From Lathyrus oleraceus (Eukaryota > Streptophyta > Magnoliopsida > Fabales > Fabaceae): 64,000 nucleotides of DNA. Within the stretch, counting starts at the first letter, position 1. Every line of letters begins with the position of its first letter. Where the stretch lies: contig NC_066580.1 in assembly GCF_024323335.1 (NCBI RefSeq), positions 443,029,851 through 443,093,850 of the forward strand, written 5' to 3'. Both the position numbers and the translations under genes were made by a program. The notes below the pieces were generated by a model that saw only the letters and a list, made by a program, of their open reading frames with translations, searched no databases and was not told the origin of the DNA. Below are positions 56,083 through 64,000 of the stretch, one piece after another.

Positions 56083-58596
56083 ATGGACAAGGATTTAGGA
56101 CACTCAAACAGACTACCCATGTTGGATGGCTCTAATTATGATGACTGGAAGCCTCGTATGATAGCCTTCTTAAGGTCTCTAGACAGCAAAGTCTGGAGAG
56201 CTGTCAACAAAGGATGGGAACATCCTATGAGGACAGGTGAAGATGGAGTCAGTGTGCAGATTCATGAAGAAGAGTGGGACAAGGAGCAAGAGGCATTAGC
56301 TCTTGGAAATTCCAAGGCCTTGAATGCATTGTTCAATGGAATCAGCAAGAACATCTTCAGGCTGGTACACCACTGTGAACTAGCTAAGGAAGTTTGGGAT
56401 ACCCTCAAGGTAACTCATGAAGGTACTTCCAAGGTGAAGATGTCCAAACTTCAGATGCTGACCACCAAGTTTGAAAATCTGAGGATGAAAGAGGATGAGA
56501 CTATTCATGACTTTCACATGAATATTCTTGAACTTGCAAACACCTCTGGTGGACTAGGTGAGAAAATGGCTGAAGAGAAACTCGTAAGAAAGATTCTCAG
56601 GTCCTTGCCTAAGAGATTTGCTATGAAGGTCACAACCATAGAGGAGGCGCAGGACATCTGCAACATGAAGGTGGATGAACTCATTGGTTCCCTCCAAACC
56701 TTTGAAATGGGCTTGGGTGAGTATGCAGATAAGAAGAACAAAAGCATAGCCTTTGTATCTAATGCTGAAGAGGAGTCAGAAGCAGGATATACTGGAGGTA
56801 AGGAAAGTATATCAGAAGCCTTAGCCATGCTTGGGAGACAGTTCAACAAGCTCATAAAGAAATTTGATCAACAGGGTAGACCTAATGTCAAGAACATCCC
56901 GTCTGACATAAATAAAAGATCAACTTCTGAAGAAAAGGTCACCCAAGGCAAGGGAATCCAATGCCATGGATGTGAAGGATATGGTCATATTAAGGATGAC
57001 TGCCCTACCTTTCCCATGAGGCAAAGGAAAGGGCTATCTGTCACCTGGTCAAAAGAAGACACTGAGAGTGAATCTGAAGGAGAATCGGCCAAACATGTCA
57101 CTGCACTGACCAGTGTGTGTGCCTCTGAGGATAACTCTAGTGGAGATGAGCTCACCTTGGATGAACTTGCTGTCTCATATAAAGAATTATGTGTTAAAAG
57201 TGCAGAAGTTTGCATCCAAGGAGAAAAGCATAAGAAACTCATCAAAGAGCTAGAAGCTGAGAAACTAGAGCAGCTGAAAGTCATAGAGGATCTGAAGGGT
57301 GAGATTTCTTCGCTGATCTCTAAGCTAGACCAAATGACAAAATCCATCAAAATGTTGAATAAGGGATCTGACACCTTGGAAGAGATCCTGAAGACAGGAC
57401 AGAAGTCTGGAACCACATCTGGTTTAGGCTTTGGGAAAAGATCCTCAGTTGAACGCAAACGCCCAAAGGCTAAAGTTCAGAAACCCAAAGGGAAGTCACA
57501 TCCAAAGTCACAACATCGAGGAACCAGAATGAACAATCATCAGAAGAAGAAATTCAAGAGATGGAAATGTCATTATTGTGGTAGATTTGGTCACATAAAA
57601 CCATTCTGCTATAGGCTGCATGGTTACCCAAACCAGACCCCTCAAGGTAGGCCTAAGAAACAAGTGTGTATGCATAATGTCCCCATCAAGAAACAAACAT
57701 GGGCGACTAAGCAGACACCTCAGGTCAATCCTAAGCAGCTGGTATCTAAGATTCACTTCTCGCCTGAGAATCAACAGTGTGTTGCTAACCTTGCTCACAC
57801 TTCTTCAAGGGGACATATCAGACAAGATTGGTACCTTGATAGTGGCTGCTCAAGGCATATGACTGGGATGAACAACCTAGTGGTGAATCTACATCCTGCT
57901 AACACCAAGTTTGTGACATTGGGGGATGGAACTAAAAGAGAAGTCATGGGTGTTGGGAAGCTGGACTGTCCAGAAACTCCAAAATTGAGTGATGTATTGT
58001 TAGTAAAAGGACTAATTGTGAACCTCATAAGCATCAGCCAGCTGTGTGACCAAGGATACAAGGTGGAATTTACCAAGGGAGGATGTGTGGTGTTGAATGG
58101 GTGCAATCAAGAAGTGATGAGAGGAGATAGATCCAAAGATAATTGCTATTTATGGAAATCTAAAGACTATCTCAACCTTCCCAAATGTCCTTTGGCCAAG
58201 GGAGATCAGGAAGGGAAGCTGGGACATGGAAGACTTGATCCCCTTCAGGTAAAAGGAGTGAAGAAGAGCAGTTCCAAGGGAGCGATGAGAAGAGTATCAT
58301 ATCTGTCTTTAGGTAAAAGGACAGACTGTGGAAAGTGTCCGATCAAAAGTAATGAGCCCTTGATTCCCATTGGTCATCATGCTACTGATATGACAGCAAG
58401 GGACAGACAGAGGTGTGTATTATTGACGTCTGCAGAAACTCAGTACCTAGCTTGTGGTAGCAAGTGGTCATCTCCAGTATGGAGGAACCTGATGCAGACG
58501 GAGTACAATGTCACCCGGAATGTCATGACATTGTACATTACTAAGTGTGAGACTAGTAAGGGCAAAAAGGGAATGCGTGCGTCTGAAAAGTTATAG
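56083..58596 (+). CDS. Element C gag-protease polyprotein with RNase H scrap
   Basis: The frame of 837 codons starts MDKDLGHSNRLPML, the same start context as in A and B. The capsid region includes LRMKEDETIHDFHM and RKILRSLPKRFAMK. Zinc knuckle 1 is CHGCEGYGHIKDDC (from residue 294), then a coiled coil (HKKLIKELEAEKLEQLKVIEDLK), a basic linker and zinc knuckle 2 CHYCGRFGHIKPFC (from 496). Protease has WYLDSGCSRHMTG with Asp586 and continues through LLVKGLIVNLISISQLCDQG. The pre-integrase zinc region is vestigial (CGKCPIK). The frame ends with an RNase H scrap (TSAETQYLACGS, YNVTRNVMTLY). Product would be particle protein plus its own protease. Both knuckles and the protease motif are intact, unlike those of B. 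Confidence 0.9.
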   Translation: MDKDLGHSNRLPMLDGSNYDDWKPRMIAFLRSLDSKVWRAVNKGWEHPMRTGEDGVSVQIHEEEWDKEQEALALGNSKALNALFNGISKNIFRLVHHCELAKEVWDTLKVTHEGTSKVKMSKLQMLTTKFENLRMKEDETIHDFHMNILELANTSGGLGEKMAEEKLVRKILRSLPKRFAMKVTTIEEAQDICNMKVDELIGSLQTFEMGLGEYADKKNKSIAFVSNAEEESEAGYTGGKESISEALAMLGRQFNKLIKKFDQQGRPNVKNIPSDINKRSTSEEKVTQGKGIQCHGCEGYGHIKDDCPTFPMRQRKGLSVTWSKEDTESESEGESAKHVTALTSVCASEDNSSGDELTLDELAVSYKELCVKSAEVCIQGEKHKKLIKELEAEKLEQLKVIEDLKGEISSLISKLDQMTKSIKMLNKGSDTLEEILKTGQKSGTTSGLGFGKRSSVERKRPKAKVQKPKGKSHPKSQHRGTRMNNHQKKKFKRWKCHYCGRFGHIKPFCYRLHGYPNQTPQGRPKKQVCMHNVPIKKQTWATKQTPQVNPKQLVSKIHFSPENQQCVANLAHTSSRGHIRQDWYLDSGCSRHMTGMNNLVVNLHPANTKFVTLGDGTKREVMGVGKLDCPETPKLSDVLLVKGLIVNLISISQLCDQGYKVEFTKGGCVVLNGCNQEVMRGDRSKDNCYLWKSKDYLNLPKCPLAKGDQEGKLGHGRLDPLQVKGVKKSSSKGAMRRVSYLSLGKRTDCGKCPIKSNEPLIPIGHHATDMTARDRQRCVLLTSAETQYLACGSKWSSPVWRNLMQTEYNVTRNVMTLYITKCETSKGKKGMRASEKL
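58503..58536 (+). promoter_or_regulatory. Long symmetric box in RNase H scrap of element C
   Basis: An 11-bp perfect inverted repeat GTACAATGTCA/TGACATTGTAC around a 12-bp spacer, about 60 bp before the gag-protease stop. Confidence 0.6.
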
Positions 58597-58785
58597 CAAC
58601 TAATGAAGTTAGTTAGCTACTGTTTAATAAGTCAAATTATTAAACAACTAATAGTGAGCTCTGAGTGGTCAAAATATAATAGACCTTACTCTTGCATAAA
58701 GCGTTTCATATTCAGTCGCTTCATTCTCCACTCGTGCAAACCCTCGTCCAAAGAAACGGTTCATCTTCCCTCCAAGATTTTCAGC

Positions 58786-60581
58786 ATGGCTCGTCAATCC
58801 GATACCTCCTCCTACACCACCATGTTTGATTCTCTCAGCACCGAGTCTTACCATCCTACCCGGGAGGATCCAGTTGTTGACGCAGCAACTTCGTCCCATG
58901 CAAGAAGACCTAAGGAAACGGTCACCGGGTTTTCATCAGAAATCGCTCTTGATGAGCACACAAGGGAAGGGTCAAGGTATGTACATAACTCCATTGCAAC
59001 TATCGTCACTCAGATACTATCTGGTAATCGAAATGTTCCTGGGGTTTCTGTTCCCTTGAACACAATCATTCCTGATAGTGCTGCATGTCAAGATAAAGCA
59101 GTAGTGTTGAGGAAAAATGTCACTGATAACGTTGAGCAACCAGATGCTCATGAGGGGTCAAAGATTGACAAACCCTCAGGCAAAGTGAGAGGTGAGAAGG
59201 CCAATGTTACTCAAAGTGTTGAGGACAACCCTAGAACTGAAACGATTAACGTGGAAGAGCTCTCGGACAATGAACTTCTGGCTTCAGTTGTCCCTAGGAT
59301 AGCCAAGAGAGTTAGGTCTAGAAGGGAAAATAAGACTGTGGAGCAGAAGTCCCCCTCCAAGGAAGTTGGTGAAACAAATCCTCACAAGCAACCAGAGTCA
59401 GAGAGTGCACACAAGAGGAAAGGTTACGGACCTACAAAAGCTTGGAGCAAAGAGGTGCCTAAGAAGTTGAAGACCAAGGCTGTGGTGGTTGAGTCTGAAT
59501 CTGATGTCCCATGTGATGTCACAACATCCATGTCCAGGAAGAAGCCTTCTTCCAGCAGGCTGGCAACCAGTGTCCCAGAAGTTCCCATTGACAATGTGTC
59601 CTTCCACTTTGCCTCCAGTGTCAACAGGTGGAAGTATGTATACCACAAGAGGCTGGCATTGGAGAGAGAACTGGCCCAGAATGCATTGGAGTGTAAAGAA
59701 ATTGTGGATCTCATCAAAGAAGCAGGACTGATGAGAACTGTGAGTAAACTCCCTAAATGCTATGAGACCTTAGTGAAGGAGTTCATTGTTAATCTGTCTG
59801 AGGAGTGTGCTGATGGGAAATCCCGAGAATTTAGAAAGGTCTATGTGCGTGGCAAGTGCGTGACTTTCTCCCCTTCAGTGATAAATCTGTATTTGGGAAG
59901 ACCAGATGAAGTGCAGCCAGAACTTGAAGTGACTGACAACACTATCTGTCAAGTCATCACAGCAAAGCAAGTACAGAAATGGCCTCTCAAAGGGAAGCTG
60001 GTAGCCAGCCAACTAAGTGTTAAGTATGCAATACTTCACAAAGTTGGAGCAGCCAACTGGATACCCACTAATCACAAGTCAACTGTGTCTGTGGCATTAG
60101 GAAAGTTCATCTATGCAGTGGGAACCAAGACAAAGGTGGACTATGGCACGTACATCTTTGATCAGACAATGAAACATGCTGGGAGCTTTAGTGTGAAGGA
60201 ACCCATTGCCTTTCCATCTCTCATATGTGGAATTGTGCTGAATCAATTTCCACATATCCTGACAGATAATGACTTTGTGAGGAGAAGAGAGAGTCCATTG
60301 GCTTTCAGCTACAAACTGTTCCTGGGCAAGCATGTCCCTGACATTGTCTTGACATCAGGAGAATCATCCAAAGCTGGCAACCAACCAGACAAAGCTGATG
60401 TTATTGCAGTTCTCAAAGAGACTTGCAAAGAACTGGAGGCTAGAAAGCATGCTCTGGAAAAAAGCTCATCTTGCAATTGGAGACTTCTGCTGAGGACACG
60501 GATGGAGCTGATAAGCAAATCTCTGAGGAGGAGGAGGAGGCCAGCTCTGAAGAGGAGGCTGATGATGAGGCTGAGGATTAA
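58786..60581 (+). CDS. Element C ORF3 (envelope-like), almost intact
   Basis: The open frame begins at 58603, but the Met of MARQSDTSSYTT at 58786 fits A and B better. A disordered Ser/Lys/Glu-rich N-terminal half is followed by the core: IDNVSFHFASSVNRWKYVY, VKEFIVNLSEE, VITAKQVQKWPLKGK, WIPTNHKSTVSV, EPIAFPSLICG and HVPDIVLTSGE. At an A6 run (60458-60463) the frame runs on to 60675 with an unrelated Arg-rich and hydrophobic tail. One base back gives SEEEEEASSEEEADDEAED and a stop at 60579-60581, matching the acidic tails of A and B. So a one-base change or a minus-one shift separates core and tail. No signal peptide is seen; function unknown. Confidence 0.75.
60332..60355 (+). promoter_or_regulatory. 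Symmetric box in element C ORF3
   Basis: ATGTCC, 12 bp, TGACAT; homologous position to 707-730 and 38915-38938. Confidence 0.45.
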
Positions 60582-60657
60582 ATACCTGTCTTTCTGTGTT
60601 TTCTGTCATTACTATTTGTGGATCTGTAACTTAATGTGTTGCTTTGGCAACATTTTT

Positions 60658-61020
60658 GACAAAAAGGGGGAGTGACAAGTGATACCCCAAGACAACAAAA
60701 GTTTACTTTGTTAAATTTGTTAAAACAGGTTCTCATTCTGACAGATTGAAGTTTTCCTCTACTGCAGCTTATGTGTGATGAAGGGTGCATTTAGCTTCTG
60801 TTTGTATGCTGCTATGTGTGTGTGAAGTTTTTATTTAACTTCTCTCCCCTGTGTGTGCTGCTGTGTGAAGTTTTTTTGTTACTTCTGTATGTGTGTGAGT
60901 GTGCTGCCACTCTGAGTGTATTAGCTAGTAATATTTCCTGCTAGGTGTGTGATTCCGCTGCCATGAACTCTGTTATGGGGATCAAAGTGTTTTAGCCAAA
61001 AATTTGCCAAAGGGGGAGTT
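60658..61020 (+). other. Element C 3' noncoding region with two polypurine tracts
   Basis: AAAAAGGGGGAG at about 60661-60672 and the terminal tract GCCAAAGGGGGAG at about 61006-61018, directly before the LTR. The phrase TTTTAGCCAAAA..TTTGCCAAA before the terminal tract is shared with B. No gene seen. Confidence 0.7.
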
Positions 61021-62425
61021 TGTAGGTGCTTAATTGGCTGCATTATATGGTAAAACACTAGATGGTTACTAATGTCTTGACTGATGTCATGACATGTAGA
61101 TGTGACTACATTGTAGTTACTGCAGGACTAGCTAACACAGGTTTTATTGAATGTCAAACTGGATGCTGTGACATTCATACCTGTCAACAGATACTAAGGA
61201 CAGCAGGAGTTCTGTTAGAACTTAGTATTTATTTCCAGTCTGGTTATCAAGGAAAGACCAGACCTGGCATAAGGCCTACTGACTGAAAGTCAAACTGGAT
61301 GTTATGACTTTCATCATTGACAGCAGCTGCTGAAGATTAGACAGAGTGGTGTTCTGCTATACTTCAGCATGTAACTTAGTTTGTTTTTCAAAAAGAACAA
61401 CAGAACTAACTTAAGGCCAATTGTGTAAATGTTAAGTTGGACACTTTGACATTTATTAATGTAAGCTTTCACTGTAGTATGGTCATTTTGATCATGTACA
61501 GGTCAGCAAAATTGTACAGTCTGTTTTCTGGAAAAACAGACTCAACATATGAACCTTGATGTCAAGCTGAATGTCGTGACATTCATGCCTGACAGCATAT
61601 GCTACATTGTAGGTTGTTCAGTTTTCTGTTTCAGCTTTTTCTCAGGCTATTCTTCAGGAAGTCAACAGCTTAGAGAAAAACCAGGAAATCAACAACCAAT
61701 CTACATTCAATGAACCTAACAAATAGCCTATTTGTTAGTAACCTAAATGTTGAATTTATGGAAACTTGTGTGACCTTAAATTCAGGAGAATACAGGTGCA
61801 AAAGCCCAGGATACTGCAATATAAAAGGAAGGCGTTCCTTCATTCAGTTTCAGGGATTTTGAGGCGTGAAGATTAAGTGTGTCCATCATACTTCACTGCT
61901 GTATTTTTGTGAGTCTTGTATTAGACGTATCTTGTAAGCCAAGTCATTATCAAGTAGATGATAGCTTTGGCATAGGGTGTTCATTGAGTTGTAAGTGTTG
62001 TGTCACTCAAAGCTTTTAAGCGTGAGTGCTGTGTATCTTGATTAAAGCTGTGAAGCACAATCAAGAGTTGTTTGAAGTGTGACTTCAACTTGTCTTTAAT
62101 ATTGTTTAAAGATAGTAATCACTGAGGTGATTGAGGGGGAGTGAGTAGGAACTCTGATCTTAGGTTAAGATTGAAATTGCATTGGGTAGGGATTAAGTGA
62201 TAAGTTGTAAACGGGTGAGTTTAGCTTTGAATTGATACTACTAATAGTGGATTTCCTCCCTGGCTTGGTAGCCCCCAGACGTAGGTCATGTTGGACTGAA
62301 CTGGGTGAACAATTACTTGTGTTATTTACTGCACTTACTGTTAAGTTCTGCATAATCCCTGTCAGTGCAGAATTGGATGTCATAACAACCAGTGTGACAT
62401 CCAAAGTCTGATAACTAGAATTTCA
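61021..62425 (+). repeat. Element C 3' LTR (1405 bp)
   Basis: Four substitutions relative to the 5' LTR (near 61321, 61545, 61852 and 61866). Followed by CTGAG. Confidence 0.93.
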
Positions 62426-62430
62426 CTGAG

Positions 62431-63164
62431 GATCCCACTAGCTTTGAGGAACTAGAAGACAAGGTTGTATTAGAATCAGAATCCGACTCCGATTCTGAAG
62501 AGGTATTCTCTAATCTATCTCGTTCTGATATTGAAATTTGTCTTTCTGAAATGCTGGAAAAGTACCAAGGTCTTCAAAGTAAATACAAGGACCTTAAACA
62601 AGTCTAAGGAACTACTTATGAAACTCAAAAAGATCTTAAGAATGATATTTCCTCTCTAAACGAAAAAATTGTTTTCTTTAGAAAGTAATAACTCTGCTTT
62701 GAGAATCAAAATTTCAAAACTAGAGGAGGAAATAACTTCAAAAGCTTCTGGTACTGATTACTTCATCAGATATGACAGAGAATTCCAATACTTTCTGGCT
62801 AAAAGCATAAATACAATCAAAATGGCTTCCTTGATCTATGGAGTTAGCAGAAATGGCAAGAAAAGTTTGGGTTATACAGAAACTACAAAACCTGACGAAA
62901 GTCTGAAGGTCAAACCAAAACCTCTTTATGTGCATTTCGTGTCTGTTGGCACTGAGTCTGGTATTTCTGGACAGACACACAAGCATACTGAGGATAGGAA
63001 CTCCGTTCTGAAACCTAAGTATCATGCACAAATCCCTCATGATTATCCTTATGCTAAAAGACCTAAAGCTAGGAGAAACTCTTGGAAAACTAACAAAAGA
63101 GGACCAAGAAATTGGGCAAATAAGGATAAAATCATTTATGTTGTAGACATCCTTAACAACATAG
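62431..63164 (+). pseudogene. Element F gag, C-terminal part
   Basis: It continues 54607 with acidic ESESDSDSEE and a coiled coil (LSEMLEKYQGLQSKYKDLKQV-type, then LESNNSALRIKISKLEEEI), with a stop near 62606 and a frame change near 62685. A basic stretch (YAKRPKARRNSWKTNKRG) leads to protease. Confidence 0.7.
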
Positions 63165-64000
63165 GTGAGACACCAGTCATGGTACTTGGATAGTGGATGC
63201 TCGCGACACATGACGGGAAGAAGGTCTATGCTCAATGATTGGGAACTTAAGCCTGGAGGCTTCGTTGGTTTCGGAGGAAACCAGAAGGGGAAGATCATTG
63301 GCTCTAGAACCATTGGTAATGGTAAACATCCTTCTATTACTAATATTCTTTTAGTTGATGGTCTGATGCATAATTTATTGTCTATTAGCCAACTTAGTGA
63401 CAATGTTATGATATCATCTTTAATTAAAAGACTTGTAAGGCTGTTAGTTAGAAAATGGCACAATCCTTTTTAACGGGAAGAGGAAAAACAACATTTATAA
63501 AATTAGACTTTCTGATCTTGAAGATCAAAATGTAAAATGTTTAATGTCTGTTAATGAGGAGCAATGGGTTTGTCATAGACGTTTGGGTCATGTTAGCATG
63601 AGAAGGATTTCTCAGCTAAATAAGCTTGAATTAGTCAGAGGTCTACCGAAACTGAAGTTCGCTTCAGATTCTCTTTGTAAAGCATGTCAGAAAGGCAAGT
63701 TTTCTAAAACGTCTTTCAAAGAAAAAATTGTTGTTTTTACCTCTAGACCATTAAAACTTCTGCACATTGATTTGTTTGGACCAGTGAAAACTGCTTTTAT
63801 CAATGGAAAGAAATATGGATTAGTCATGGTTGATGACTACATTCAATGGACATGGGTAAAGTTCTTGAAACACAAGGATGAGTCTCACTCTTTGTTCTCT
63901 ACCTTCTGCTCACTAGTGCAAACAAAAATGAATTGCAAAATAGTCAAAGTCAGAAGTGATCATGGTGGCAAATTCATAAATAAACATTTTGAAAATATTT
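63165..64000 (+). pseudogene. Element F protease and integrase, truncated by window edge
   Basis: Protease has WYLDSGCSRHMTGRRSML and NLLSISQLSD. After a stop near 63471 and frame changes comes the pre-integrase zinc domain (CHRRLGHVSMRRI, CKACQKGKFSK). Integrase follows with Asp in LLHIDLFGPV and Asp in VRSDHGGKF; the Glu lies beyond the edge. The family is Ty1/copia. Confidence 0.82.

Larger units (their letters stand above)
54608..62425 (+). mobile_element. Element C: young Sirevirus-type derivative with gag-protease and ORF3 but no integrase/RT
   Basis: LTRs of 1405 bp each, CTGAG duplication at 54603-54607 and 62426-62430, initiator-Met primer site, one 837-codon gag-protease frame, ORF3, and two polypurine tracts. 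Between the pre-integrase fragment and the RNase H end essentially all of integrase and RT is gone. By hand count the LTRs differ at only 4 positions (0.3%), so insertion was recent and must have used enzymes supplied in trans if the deletion came first. Its LTR family differs from A and B except for the U5 end and primer region. Confidence 0.93.
50627..64000 (+). mobile_element. Element F: decayed Ty1/copia retrotransposon, right end off-window
   Basis: A 1356-bp LTR, degenerate primer site, gag fragments, protease and integrase follow in order, up to the window edge. Gag is interrupted twice: by solo LTR G and by Sirevirus C. Several in-frame stops show that it was already decaying. Removing G and C restores collinearity of gag. 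Confidence 0.82.

Noticed and set aside
60450..60675. Hydrophobic, Cys-rich C-terminal tail of C's ORF3 as a membrane anchor supporting an envelope role
   Set aside because: The tail is read out of frame after the A6 run; the homologous frame gives an acidic tail as in A and B.

Overview
The window is plant nuclear repeat DNA with no recognisable host gene. Nested LTR retrotransposons and one Mutator-like (MULE) DNA transposon occupy nearly all of it. A giant Ogre/Tat-lineage Ty3/gypsy element with an extra ORF1 and two RNase H domains, together with several Sirevirus-type Ty1/copia elements carrying a third ORF, suggests a large-genome legume, probably tribe Fabeae (pea, vetch, lentil, grass pea). 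That assignment is an inference from element content only.

Layout, with letters used throughout. A (1-6324, minus): Sirevirus-type element with its left end outside the window; most of integrase and reverse transcriptase is deleted. D (about 6325-11155 and 45740-50626): old, decayed Ogre-like DNA with short tandem repeats. E (11156-45734, minus): a complete but dead Ogre-type element inside D, bounded by the 5-bp duplication TGTGG. Its left LTR holds a MULE (14021-18245) and its ORF1 is split by Sirevirus B (31408-40735, plus, duplication GGTTG). F (50627 to the right edge, plus): a decayed copia element whose gag is interrupted by solo LTR G (52591-54012) and by young Sirevirus C (54608-62425, duplication CTGAG).

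Relative order follows from nesting and from hand comparison of LTR pairs: D is oldest, then E (roughly 6% LTR difference over the 215 bp sampled), then B (about 34 differences in 977 bp) and the MULE, both inside E. F is inside D, G and C are inside F, and C is very recent (4 differences in 1405 bp).

How the parts relate: A and C keep gag, protease, the third ORF, and LTRs (plus primer site) but lack the integrase-RT core, so any movement must rely on enzymes from another element. B keeps integrase, RT and RNase H open but has a stop-riddled gag. The strongest unexplained signal is a 24-bp symmetric box, ATGTCA-N6-ATGTCA-TGACAT, whose outer half-sites are inverted with exactly 12 bp between them. 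It recurs in U3, near the U5 end, at the end of RNase H and in ORF3 of all three Sireviruses, and several copies have changed sequence while keeping dyad symmetry.
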